From the IMG/VR virus record IMGVR_UViG_3300045131_001230, positions 1-47,423 of that record: DNA of 47,423 nucleotides. One strand, written 5' to 3'. The position numbers were made by a program, and so were the translations under genes. The stretch is from a virus. Under the pieces are notes generated by a model, which did not search any database, was not told the origin of the DNA, and saw only the letters and a program-made list of their open reading frames with translations. Of the stretch, positions 18,626 through 26,328 are shown piece by piece; within the stretch, counting starts at the first letter, position 1; each line of letters opens with the position of its first letter.

Positions 18626-19292
18626 TAGAGGATTCTCATAGTAGATTTTAAAATCTCGAATTCTTCGTGTTCACGAATTTGATTATACGCGAGTAGCTGA
18701 GCTTGGACTTCAACATTACATTCTTCCCAAGTTCCCTTAATCTTTGGAGGTCTGATGTTAAGTCGTTCACAAGATCGCCACACGCTGTATATGCTCGTTC
18801 TACCACTTGGTATTACAGGGCCACGGGAATTCGAGCTTTTGAAGCTAAAAAACGGTTACGAGCCTCTTCGACTCTTTCATCACTAAGGCAGTTAGCCTCC
18901 ATGACGCCGTCGATTATTCGAGTTATTTCCATGTCACACAGACCACTATCTTTCAATTCCTTGTAGATATTAGTCCAAGTGGTATGGTCATCCTTCTTCA
19001 CCGTCTCAAACTCTAGTCCTTCGGTCGCTTCCAGAGATTTCATAATCATCCAAGCTGATTTCTCAGCTCCGTATTTCTGAATACTCTCTTGGTATTTAGG
19101 CTCAGAGAAATCAGGAGTAGACTCCTCATCACCAGGACGACGAATGCGTGGAGGTTTTGGAATAGGACAAAGAGTATTAAACTCATCATAATCCAAAACA
19201 CCCTGTGCAATAAAAACAACATCCCCGCCTTCTCTCGGAAGGGCTATGAAGACTTTGTTTGGGCCGCTCAACTTTTTACCGTTGATTTTCAT
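18625..19292 (-). CDS. tail assembly chaperone gpGT, made by -1 frameshift
   Basis: After the slippery heptamer at 18852-18846, a -1 shift leads into a 73-codon extension that ends exactly at the next gene's start. It contains RPPKIKGTWEECN, then LLAYNQIREHEEFEILKS, the expected T-domain pattern (aromatic core, then Y.QxRxxEE). The fusion would have 222 residues. In lambda and many siphophages the longer gpGT links tail tube subunits to the tape measure, at a few percent of gpG. The extension is invisible as an ordinary ORF because it has no start of its own. Confidence 0.85.
18813..19292 (-). CDS. tail assembly chaperone gpG
   Basis: ATG at 19292 has AGAGG about 9 bases upstream; the alternative at 19322 has no visible ribosome site. 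The 159-residue acidic protein lies between tail tube and tape measure genes, where gpG-type chaperones always sit, and carries a canonical frameshift site ten codons before its stop. It coats the tape measure during tail assembly and is absent from the finished virion. Confidence 0.85.
   Translation of the reverse strand: MKINGKKLSGPNKVFIALPREGGDVVFIAQGVLDYDEFNTLCPIPKPPRIRRPGDEESTPDFSEPKYQESIQKYGAEKSAWMIMKSLEATEGLEFETVKKDDHTTWTNIYKELKDSGLCDMEITRIIDGVMEANCLSDERVEEARNRFLASKARIPVAL
18846..18852 (-). promoter_or_regulatory. programmed -1 frameshift heptamer T TTT TTA
   Basis: Read on the minus strand, the bases are T TTT TTA in the frame of gpG (codons CGT TTT TTA), an ideal X-XXY-YYZ slippery heptamer. 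The -1 frame stays open for 73 codons with tail-chaperone-like content. Confidence 0.88.
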
Positions 19293-19333
19293 TTTCGTTT
19301 GCCTCTCGATTTGAAAATCCATTTAGAGTAGGT

Positions 19334-19365
19334 GCCCGAACACAGATTTAAATCTGTGTTCGGGC
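19334..19365. terminator. perfect 16-bp palindrome after the tail tube gene
   Basis: The arms 19334-19349 and 19350-19365 are exact inverted copies (GCCCGAACACAGATTT and its complement) with no spacer. It lies between the tail tube gene and gpG on the late transcript. No T run follows, so partial termination or 3'-end protection of the abundant tail tube message is likelier than full termination. Confidence 0.75.
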
Positions 19366-19372
19366 GGTGGGA

Positions 19373-19864
19373 TTAGGTCGCGCTAATCGTCGGTTTCAAG
19401 ACGTTGCACTTTCCGCTAACTGAGATAGACCCAGCTTTGGCATCGCACTGGAGCTGCTCATACCGGAACGATGGGAAGAGGATAACCTCTTGCATCGTGG
19501 TGGTGCCACACACAACGGAGTGGGTAACTTCGATATCAATCGAAGGCGGAGCACAAGGATCAGCATCATCACTGGTCGTCCAATCGCTAGTGCCCGTTCC
19601 ACCGAGGTGGGTCAGAACATCATAGGGACTCTCATAGCCAGTAGTGATACCACTACGAAGCCATTCCCACGTGAACTCGAAGCTCAGGTCAAGAGGCTCC
19701 TGATCGGCATTACGAACCGTATCAAGAATACCACGATCTTTGCTATACTCGCGAGCCATGTGCTCCGTCCACTGAAGATTTCCTTCACCGATTTTGAAAG
19801 TGAGGGATTCTCCCGTACCGCCACCAAGCATAACAAACGTACATTCCTTCAGATCAATCTTCAT
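19373..19864 (-). CDS. major tail tube protein
   Basis: This 163-residue beta-rich protein has the phage tube pattern FKIGEGNLQWTEH, then RNADQEPLDLSFEFTWEWL, with a helix-flanked ending. It stands between the tail terminator and the chaperone pair, the standard place of the tube subunit. A perfect hairpin directly follows, matching the coat gene. Base composition is richer in G+C than the neighbours, as often seen in highly expressed genes. Confidence 0.85.
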   Translation of the reverse strand: MKIDLKECTFVMLGGGTGESLTFKIGEGNLQWTEHMAREYSKDRGILDTVRNADQEPLDLSFEFTWEWLRSGITTGYESPYDVLTHLGGTGTSDWTTSDDADPCAPPSIDIEVTHSVVCGTTTMQEVILFPSFRYEQLQCDAKAGSISVSGKCNVLKPTISAT

Positions 19865-20310
19865 TCTGTGATCTCCATTCTATATTTTCCTTGCACGAAA
19901 CCCTGATACATCTCATTTTCTATCTTACCGAGATAAGACAGCATGAGAGGTTCATCCGATATCAAATACATACACCCGATTTGAGAATCATCATCACCCG
20001 AGTTCTCCCCGTATCGGTAAATAGGGATAGTCGTAAAAGCATTAAATACCTTTCCAAGAACACGATGGAGAGCGTACACGTCCGTAGTCACCTTGTTGGT
20101 GGAGGCTAGTACGTTAACCGGACAGGTCAAAATATGATAACCTTTAGAGGGAGTAACTTTATAAGGGCCATCAATCCGCACTTCCAAATACTGAAGATGC
20201 TTCTCTATGTCCTTACAATCCGTCTCTATATAAGTTTTGCAAATCGTTTGTGTTTCAAAATGATCTGCAATACTTGCGGCTATCCAGCGTGGGAAGTCTG
20301 ACCAGTCCAT
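19861..20310 (-). CDS. tail terminator protein (gpU-like)
   Basis: This 149-residue protein sits directly before the tail tube gene with a 4-base overlap. Its layout (helix, then strands YLEVRIDGPYKVT and YHILTCPVNVLAST, then a helix) fits the alpha/beta tail-terminator fold. It should cap the tail at the head side. The assignment rests mainly on order and size. Confidence 0.65.
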   Translation of the reverse strand: MDWSDFPRWIAASIADHFETQTICKTYIETDCKDIEKHLQYLEVRIDGPYKVTPSKGYHILTCPVNVLASTNKVTTDVYALHRVLGKVFNAFTTIPIYRYGENSGDDDSQIGCMYLISDEPLMLSYLGKIENEMYQGFVQGKYRMEITE

Positions 20311-20316
20311 TTGTTT

Positions 20317-20736
20317 TTATAGCTCCTTGGGAGGTATATGGTTGATCTTAAAGACGTAGGCCGTATCAAAGTCAAAGTTTTCCTCACGTTTAATAGAATA
20401 TTTATCCTCACCGAGTATTACATAGTCAACAGGAGCTATATCCTTTAAGGGGATTGTAAAATCTTTGGAAGCAACTATCAAGAACCGTTCCTTGCTATTA
20501 TAGTCGCCGCCATAGTTAAACGGCACTCCTGTTAACGCTGCAATTCTCCTCATCAATGATGAAGGTAGGACAATCGCTCTACGTATGTTGAGGTACTGAT
20601 ACTCTTCTGAGGCCACTCCGGTCTTTATGTTACGTTCCTTCTGAACGATATGAACATATTGAACCTTGCATCCCCATTCCTTTTTCAAGGAATAAAGAGT
20701 ATTCTTAATCTCTTTCTTCGAATATGCTTCAATCAT
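20317..20736 (-). CDS. head-tail adaptor / head closure protein
   Basis: ATG at 20736 is preferred over TTG at 20745; neither has a strong ribosome site. The 139-residue protein combines an N-terminal helix with beta strands ending in VDYVILGEDKYSIKREE and AYVFKINHI, the pattern of head-closure proteins. It lies between the coat and tail terminator genes. Confidence 0.6.
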   Translation of the reverse strand: MIEAYSKKEIKNTLYSLKKEWGCKVQYVHIVQKERNIKTGVASEEYQYLNIRRAIVLPSSLMRRIAALTGVPFNYGGDYNSKERFLIVASKDFTIPLKDIAPVDYVILGEDKYSIKREENFDFDTAYVFKINHIPPKEL

Positions 20737-20757
20737 TTGTATCAACCATGCTTTAGC

Positions 20758-20792
20758 TAGCCTAACAGTCTTAGAGTAAGACTGTTAGGCTA
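20758..20792. terminator. perfect 16-bp hairpin after the coat gene
   Basis: The arms 20758-20773 and 20777-20792 are exact complements with a 3-base loop. It lies 8 bases beyond the coat protein stop on the late transcript, without a following T run. It probably uncouples the coat message from the rest by partial termination or by stabilising its 3' end. Confidence 0.8.
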
Positions 20793-20799
20793 TGGTTAC

Positions 20800-22197
20800 T
20801 TAGCCGAGCAAGCAGCAACCGAGTGTGGAGTCAAGAATCTTGACGCCATACAGACAGTCGATGGTCACCAGGATACCTTGTGAGGTACCGTTGTAGGTGA
20901 TCGTGACACGCAGGGCAAGCCCGTTGTAGCTCACGACAGCGCTACGAACACCAGTCGAGGACGGCGGCTGAACCAACGGACGGCTCACAAGGGCGATGGC
21001 ACCCTTCATGAACGCCAGATTGTACGATCCAGCAGGCCCGAGATCAATCTCGTCATCATTGCTGATGGCGGCGGCCAGAGGACGATCCAGAAGGATATCA
21101 CAATCCTGGCTCACAACATTTGTCACGTCGATGATCGTGTATATGTTCGCGCCGATTGCAGCAATCTGACCAACTTGCGGGGGCTTGCCAGCGGTGAATC
21201 CGTCCACATGGATTTCCTTCGTGTACCCGATGACATAGTTGGCCGACAGGTCAACATAGCAAGGATCGTAGATGGTTACCGCACCATCATTGACCAGAGC
21301 GTCTTTCAGACCAGTCGCCAAAACGATCGTGCTGGTCGTGTTGCCGGTGTTCTCAGTCGAGCTGACGAGACGATACGGGTACTTGCTCGTCCCGAACGTG
21401 ACATAGCACGTCGGAGCGATAGCAGCCGTAATCGCGTCGATCGCGATGCTCGTGGCACCAACCGCATAGCCAGAACTATTGTTCACGGCGGCGGTACGGG
21501 TGTCAGCGGACGTTGCGATGATGCAGGGCGTGTTCTGATCTGTATAGATGTTGAACCCGAACTTCTGACCAAGCAGAGCTTGTTTCAGAGCTTCGCCGCT
21601 GTCGCCAACGAGACTGGCCTGAGTGAACTCACCGACTCCCAGCATGGTCGCTTCGGAAGCGGTGTCGATCACAAGGCTACGGCCCTGCTGAAGCCAACCA
21701 GCGTCCTGACCAGCCTTACGCGCCGCGATTACATAATCTTTGGCGGTGGAGGTGGTCATGGAGGACAGACGGCCAGCCGAGTACGGCAGGAACTGAGGAG
21801 CAAGACCGATAAGCGTACGGTCGATACCGTTTGCCATCGCACGCATCCCAGGAACCATGAAGTAGTTCACAAGATCCTTGAACGCCCAGCTCATCTCCGC
21901 GTCTTTCAGAACGAAAGACACATGCCCGTGCTGGTTAAGAGCAACGGGGATGTTCGTGGCGGTAGCGGCCTGAACACTCACGTCATCCGAAACGCCTTTG
22001 CGCTTGAACGCGAAAGCGGCCGGTTTGTGAGCATTCACAATGTCACCGTAGCTGGCAACCTGGCTCGAATAGTCACGGAAGACGAGTCCACCCATGACCA
22101 TGTTGTTCTCGAGCTGGAACAACGCCTCATTCGCCCAATGCTCAGGAATCAGGGCGTCAATCGAGTTTTCATACCGAACTTTCCAGAATTTCTTCAT
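20800..22197 (-). CDS. major capsid protein, P22 coat-like
   Basis: The 465-residue protein shows the P22 coat plan: the N-terminal ALFQLENNMVMGGLVFRDY, then YGDIVNAHKPAAF; GQKFGFNIYTDQNTP in the middle; and SYNLAFMKGAIALVSRPL followed by ITYNG and CLYGVKILD at the end. The section around 235-375 would be the inserted I-domain. It forms the icosahedral shell with an HK97 fold. The start has AAGGA upstream. Its first residues (MKKFWKVRY) almost repeat those of the scaffold gene. Confidence 0.9.
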   Translation of the reverse strand: MKKFWKVRYENSIDALIPEHWANEALFQLENNMVMGGLVFRDYSSQVASYGDIVNAHKPAAFAFKRKGVSDDVSVQAATATNIPVALNQHGHVSFVLKDAEMSWAFKDLVNYFMVPGMRAMANGIDRTLIGLAPQFLPYSAGRLSSMTTSTAKDYVIAARKAGQDAGWLQQGRSLVIDTASEATMLGVGEFTQASLVGDSGEALKQALLGQKFGFNIYTDQNTPCIIATSADTRTAAVNNSSGYAVGATSIAIDAITAAIAPTCYVTFGTSKYPYRLVSSTENTGNTTSTIVLATGLKDALVNDGAVTIYDPCYVDLSANYVIGYTKEIHVDGFTAGKPPQVGQIAAIGANIYTIIDVTNVVSQDCDILLDRPLAAAISNDDEIDLGPAGSYNLAFMKGAIALVSRPLVQPPSSTGVRSAVVSYNGLALRVTITYNGTSQGILVTIDCLYGVKILDSTLGCCLLG

Positions 22198-22227
22198 TGT
22201 CTTTTCCTTAATTTGGATTAAGCAATC

Positions 22228-22989
22228 TTACTTTAAGATCGCGGCTCTATGTTCTCTCCAGGACTTCGGGTCAGCAACAACAGTTCCTGGTTTATAACCA
22301 GCACCATTATTCGACCCACCAACCCCGCTATTCACGTTACTCTTAAACAGATTTCCGAATCTGTCAGGGATCTCCTTCATCCTTTTCAGGGTTTCAGAGA
22401 TGGTGAGTTCGAGTGTCACGGGTTTTTGATCTTTATCGACGTCATCAAAAGATATCTTGGTAATAAAGTCAGCAGTAGGCTTCCCTGCCTCATCGAGAAC
22501 AGGAACCAACTTGCTTTTGGTACCGAGCAATTCAACGAGCTGAGCGGGAGAATATGCCTCATTACGAACGGCTTCATCGAGAATCGATCTTGCAATCGTT
22601 TCTTTGGTGTAGCGTGACTTCCATGAGGTTGCTTCGCCTTCCAATGCCTTGAGGTTGTCTTCGTACTGCTTCTTAGCTTTTGCCTGTTCACGAAGGGCCA
22701 ATTCCTCTTTGGTCATTGTCGCTTTTTGCAAGTCTTCGATACGAGCCTCAAGAGCTTCTTTCTCCTGAACAGTCATCGTGGCGGATTCTTGCATCGTCTT
22801 CAGATCGTTGATGAGCTTTTGATTCCGCTCTTCATAGGTACGTTTTTCTTTTGCAAGAATCTTATTCAGATCCTCTTGAGTGAACGTCTTCTGAAGAGGC
22901 GTGTTCTTAGCTGCTTCAGCAGCGGCTGCATCGGCAGCTGCTTTGTCGCTTGCGTCATCGTACCGGACTTTCCAGAAATTCTTTTTCAT
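22228..22989 (-). CDS. capsid scaffold protein
   Basis: The 253-residue protein has an Ala-rich start, FTQEDLNKILAKEKRTYEER, a long charged coiled coil, then a Gly/Asn-rich linker and a basic end (SWREHRAAIL). This is the standard scaffold layout, directly before the coat gene. ATG at 22989 is chosen because it aligns with the coat start; the alternative GTG is at 23007. It guides prohead assembly and then leaves. Confidence 0.85.
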   Translation of the reverse strand: MKKNFWKVRYDDASDKAAADAAAAEAAKNTPLQKTFTQEDLNKILAKEKRTYEERNQKLINDLKTMQESATMTVQEKEALEARIEDLQKATMTKEELALREQAKAKKQYEDNLKALEGEATSWKSRYTKETIARSILDEAVRNEAYSPAQLVELLGTKSKLVPVLDEAGKPTADFITKISFDDVDKDQKPVTLELTISETLKRMKEIPDRFGNLFKSNVNSGVGGSNNGAGYKPGTVVADPKSWREHRAAILK

Positions 22990-23008
22990 TGTCGATTTTC
23001 CAATCACC

Positions 23009-23455
23009 CTACGGTTGATTCCTAACGAGAGTCACAGCTTGGGTATCCCGTAGGTAGGGAACCATCTGTTTCCACGCCGTAGCACTTGGCACCCCAACTG
23101 TCAGATGCTCTGGAATGAATGACTTGTCGTAGTTAGATTTCACACTTGCAAACGCCGACGCTACCTTGTTGAGATTTTCGATTTCGATATCGGGGTCAAT
23201 CTCATCAAGTAGTTTCAATGCTATCTCACAACACGCTTCAACTATCTCATTTGGTACTGTCGTGTCACCTCCTCTTGGGAATTCGTTCTCTTGTGTGTCA
23301 CTTGTTTTTTCTCCTTTGTAATTAAATTGGTCAATAATTTTGGTGGCCATTGTTAATGCGATTGTACGATCTTTCTCATCAGCATCATCCCACGCATCCG
23401 TGTGAAGCCTCAGAGCAAAGTAGTCATCTGCATCATCTAAGTCAGCGTAGTTCAT
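23009..23455 (-). CDS. head-tail connector protein (DnaT/gp6-like)
   Basis: This 148-residue protein has the connector pattern WDDADEKDRTIALTMATKIID, ENEFPRGGD and VPNEIVEACCEIALKLL. Proteins of this kind sit under the portal. ATG at 23455 overlaps the upstream stop (TAATG). Its place before the scaffold rather than after the coat gene is uncommon. Confidence 0.75.
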   Translation of the reverse strand: MNYADLDDADDYFALRLHTDAWDDADEKDRTIALTMATKIIDQFNYKGEKTSDTQENEFPRGGDTTVPNEIVEACCEIALKLLDEIDPDIEIENLNKVASAFASVKSNYDKSFIPEHLTVGVPSATAWKQMVPYLRDTQAVTLVRNQP

Positions 23456-23832
23456 TAGCCACCCCAATTGGTTGCATTTGCCATGACGGTTTCAGCATTC
23501 ATGCCGATGTCCGTCAATAGTTGTCTGACCATTGTATCATCGTAAGCGATCTTATACGCACCGTGCCAGAGAGCTTGCTGCCAGTTAGGTAGTTTAGCAA
23601 GCTCAGTCTCAGCAAGGTCATACTTGCCGGATTGTGCGATCTGGATGATGATGCTGTTCTTCTCCTTGTAGACCGTCTGTGCTGGCGGCTCCGGGTCGGC
23701 TGGGTCGGGCACGTTGCCGGCGGTTAACCACTCTTGGAACTCCTTAGCTGTTTTCGATAATGTACCACGGTATGCGCCGTCAATAAGCACCAGCACGTCA
23801 TTCGGGTTTTCACACTCTTTGTATTTCTTCAT
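23455..23832 (-). CDS. fibre-associated small protein
   Basis: This 125-residue protein follows directly behind a fibre gene. DVLVLIDGAYRGTLSKTAKEFQEWL and then a Pro-rich stretch (PDPADPEPP) look like the N-terminal part of fibre-assembly helpers. The C-terminal half is helical. GGAG lies 6 bases before the ATG. The function as fibre chaperone is a guess from context. Confidence 0.55.
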   Translation of the reverse strand: MKKYKECENPNDVLVLIDGAYRGTLSKTAKEFQEWLTAGNVPDPADPEPPAQTVYKEKNSIIIQIAQSGKYDLAETELAKLPNWQQALWHGAYKIAYDDTMVRQLLTDIGMNAETVMANATNWGG

Positions 23833-23833
23833 T

Positions 23834-25156
23834 TCACAACTCCGATATTATATCTACATAATCTGTTCCAGCGGTGGCTGACGATCCGCGCCATATTCCT
23901 GCCGCTCCAGCAACATCGCTATCTATCGTCAGGCGTACGCGCGCTCCGTTCTTCCCCTTGTAAGTGTCATATATCGCTGACACGGCGCGCGCGCCGCCGC
24001 CAGAAACCTGTGTGACAAAAACGTGTGATCCTCCTAAAACTATGGAGGTGGGTGCGGCGCGTTTTGGTGAGTATGTTAGGTGGCATTGCGCGATAGTTGT
24101 GGTCGCAGAGGTTGCCCCGAACCCAAACGAGCACGACGCCTCGTCCGCGTAAATCCTCTCAAAAAAGCGAGTACTCCTCGCCAACTCCTCCGAGTAAGGT
24201 CGGGGGACGAAGGGCGTCGCCACGCTTCCCGGCTCCATTTTCACGTTTGTTATTCTAAATTTTTGTCCGGCGGCATAGCAGAAGTTGTTTTCCACGCTGC
24301 CGATATAGGCGCCCGCGTTCCATGTGGCAGCCGTTCCTATCTTGGCAGACCCGGCCGCCAAAGAGATCATGAGACTCGCCCCATAGGCGGAACTCGTCCC
24401 GTTGCCGTAGTTTGTCGCATCCTCCAGCGGCACGATCTTCGTCACCCGCGTCCACGTCGACGCGGCGACAGCCTGCGAGAAGGGGAACGATCTTGTGTTT
24501 TTGGCGTTTATGACAGATAGATTCAGATCGATGGGCGTATCACACCACACCCACGCGGAGACAGTGGCGTTCTGGGTGGCGTACGGGAGAATATCCGCGC
24601 TTTCAATCCTCTGCAATAGTATCATCTGGCTGTCGGTTCCGAGAGAGGTTATCGCTTTGGCGTTTGTGATCTGTAGATAATTTGTGGCTTGGACGTATCC
24701 ATCAAGACGTGGAGTGTCGGTCGAGCCGTCCGTCGAAAAGCTATACCACGCCGCCGTGTCGCTCATAGTTGTGGTATTGCCTGAATAGATCTTCCAACCA
24801 TCAGCTATGTGCGAGGCGGAAGCCGTGTATCCGCCGTAGGCTCCACTGTTGCCATATGTATACAGCGAACGATTTGAATCCAGCCCCATGCCCACAAGAC
24901 CGGCGGCGGTCAAGTCGTTGCCGCGCTGGTTGATCGCCATGTTTCCATTGCGGATCATGACACCACCTATAGGGGCCGGAACGTCAGGTATAATACTCCC
25001 ATTCAGCGTCGTACCGATTGGAAAATCTACTATCTTGGTCACATGACTGGTTGCGTCATACATGATGGCCCCACCACCAGCAGTACCAAGACCGACGATG
25101 ACGACTAATGGAAGCCATCCGAATAACCAACTCATCTTTTTAAGTTTAGCAATCAT
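23834..25156 (-). CDS. fibre / carbohydrate-binding virion protein with N-terminal membrane segment
   Basis: The protein (440 residues from ATG at 25156, ATGA overlap, GGGAG upstream) starts with a strong hydrophobic helix, WLFGWLPLVVIVGLG. Then follow GNMAINQRGN, ADGWKIY, SAWVWCDTP, WTRVT and finally ATPFVPRPYSEELARSTRFFE, the layout of phage appendage proteins with a jelly-roll carbohydrate-binding module. The membrane segment is odd for such a protein. The DNA from about 23.9 to 24.5 kb is visibly richer in G+C than its surroundings, suggesting recent acquisition. Confidence 0.75.
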   Translation of the reverse strand: MIAKLKKMSWLFGWLPLVVIVGLGTAGGGAIMYDATSHVTKIVDFPIGTTLNGSIIPDVPAPIGGVMIRNGNMAINQRGNDLTAAGLVGMGLDSNRSLYTYGNSGAYGGYTASASHIADGWKIYSGNTTTMSDTAAWYSFSTDGSTDTPRLDGYVQATNYLQITNAKAITSLGTDSQMILLQRIESADILPYATQNATVSAWVWCDTPIDLNLSVINAKNTRSFPFSQAVAASTWTRVTKIVPLEDATNYGNGTSSAYGASLMISLAAGSAKIGTAATWNAGAYIGSVENNFCYAAGQKFRITNVKMEPGSVATPFVPRPYSEELARSTRFFERIYADEASCSFGFGATSATTTIAQCHLTYSPKRAAPTSIVLGGSHVFVTQVSGGGARAVSAIYDTYKGKNGARVRLTIDSDVAGAAGIWRGSSATAGTDYVDIISEL

Positions 25157-25383
25157 GTTACAAGCTCCCAAAGTAATTCACCATTATCCATATACCATCT
25201 TTTTTTAATCGGATCACCTTCACCATCAACGAGTGTTCGATCTAAGAAGATTATCCCTGTTTCTCCGACTATTGGAATATCGTCGATATTGTATGTTTTG
25301 GTAGTTGGGATATTTTGACTACTCGTCGCATCATAGTCATCATATTTGAGACATCCCATTATCGTGTCAAATTTAATAGGCAT
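25153..25383 (-). CDS. hypothetical small protein
   Basis: This 76-residue protein ends in IKKRWYMDNGELLWELVT, a small beta-type end. No family is recognised. It lies between fibre-related genes and overlaps the next start by 4 bases. Confidence 0.6.
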   Translation of the reverse strand: MPIKFDTIMGCLKYDDYDATSSQNIPTTKTYNIDDIPIVGETGIIFLDRTLVDGEGDPIKKRWYMDNGELLWELVT

Positions 25384-25391
25384 AATTTACC

Positions 25392-25628
25392 TTACGGTTG
25401 GATGTATTGATAAGATAAAGTAGCCCGATTGGCCCAAGTACCAAAGCCTTGTTGGACTTTGACAGTCGTAGCAGATGTTGAGATCCGAACGATGTGTTGA
25501 TTGCCAACAACATCACCTTCCCACGACATGTAAGTGTAATCGGTTGTGATTGCTGTTAAGCAGGCCGAAACATCTGGATACCAGATTTCACGCCCTGCCG
25601 CTGTCTTACCTACATACAAACTCTTCAC
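25392..25628 (-). CDS. hypothetical small protein, possibly virion-associated
   Basis: This 78-residue beta-rich protein (KTAAGREIWYPDVSAC, then IVRISTSATTVKVQQG) has no recognised family. It sits in the fibre/accessory block, and a short fibre-like or binding domain is plausible. Confidence 0.6.
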   Translation of the reverse strand: MKSLYVGKTAAGREIWYPDVSACLTAITTDYTYMSWEGDVVGNQHIVRISTSATTVKVQQGFGTWANRATLSYQYIQP

Positions 25629-25656
25629 TTCTTCACCTCTTTTTTAGGGTTACTTC

Positions 25657-26184
25657 TTACCAAAACTTAAAACTATCGAACATATTCGTGCGGCCAGTGT
25701 CTGTACCAACCGTAACATTCATATTGTACTTGATGAAATCGTTCGGAATATTCGAACCTGAACCTTTCCTACGGTGCTTCATATAAGCAACGCTATTGTT
25801 CCAATATGATGACTCAATCGTAAGACACTCAGAATAATTAGTGAAACTTGTCAGCTTGAGGGTATCTTGTTTGTTTTTAAAGTATTCATCCCAATCCATC
25901 ATTGGGAGAGTATCGACAGCACTGTTACCTCTGAAATACTTGATATTGGGAAGCGGATACCCTCCTGTTTCAGCAGAAGCCATTACTTCCAAAGCAAAGA
26001 AAGCTGCATCCTGTTCGATCGAAACTCCCTTCTTAGCTACTGGCCAGCCACTTGTTTCCGTCTGCTCAACAATGGTTTTAACCACGGCACCATTGACATA
26101 TTCAGTAGTACTCTTGACGTTCTTGAGACTAGAAATACAGCCAGCTATCAAGAAAACACCCAAACAGATTAGATACTTGCGCAT
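25657..26184 (-). CDS. phage-encoded lipoprotein
   Basis: The N-terminus MRKYLICLGVFLIAGC is a textbook lipoprotein signal with lipobox LIAGC, so the mature protein begins at Cys16 and is anchored in a membrane. The other 160 residues have no known domain. AAGGAG precedes the ATG, which lies inside the end of the NrdD-tail gene. Possible jobs are exclusion of other phages or an outer-membrane lysis step; size and composition do not look like a typical spanin. Confidence 0.8.
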   Translation of the reverse strand: MRKYLICLGVFLIAGCISSLKNVKSTTEYVNGAVVKTIVEQTETSGWPVAKKGVSIEQDAAFFALEVMASAETGGYPLPNIKYFRGNSAVDTLPMMDWDEYFKNKQDTLKLTSFTNYSECLTIESSYWNNSVAYMKHRRKGSGSNIPNDFIKYNMNVTVGTDTGRTNMFDSFKFW

Positions 26185-26327
26185 GGTGTCTCCTTCTTTT
26201 TACTGTCTTTATTATATGTCTTGCGATCTTTAAATTCTTCCTTTTTTCCAAGGTTCCATTTAGAAATCGGTTGATGGTACCCAGTCACACGACTATACAC
26301 ATCACATTTCTGTCCACATTTAGCCAT
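26169..26327 (-). CDS. stand-alone NrdD C-terminal glycyl-radical-loop peptide
   Basis: A 52-codon frame reads MAKCGQKCDVYSRVTGYHQP, then SKWNLGKKEEFKDRKTY. This is the very C-terminus of class III (anaerobic) ribonucleotide reductase, including the RVTGY loop that holds the glycyl radical; only part of the preceding zinc motif (two Cys) remains. The ATG is one base after the nuclease stop, and the end overlaps the lipoprotein start by 16 bases. By analogy with YfiD/GrcA for pyruvate formate-lyase, it could repair or replace the radical domain of host NrdD. I recall similar small phage proteins but cannot verify this here. Confidence 0.8.
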   Translation of the reverse strand: MAKCGQKCDVYSRVTGYHQPISKWNLGKKEEFKDRKTYNKDSKKKETPCASI

Positions 26328-26328
26328 T

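Noticed and set aside
19341-19353. AGATTTAAATCT counted as a dyad site
   Set aside because: The spacing between half-sites is two bases, and it is the centre of the large hairpin after the tail tube gene.
19490-19906. Plus-strand frame of 138 codons opposite the tail tube gene
   Set aside because: Antisense shadow of the tail tube gene; crosses a gene border and has no family features.
21175-22221. Long plus-strand frame of 348 codons opposite the coat gene
   Set aside because: It is an antisense shadow of the well-supported coat protein gene, caused by that gene's codon pattern.
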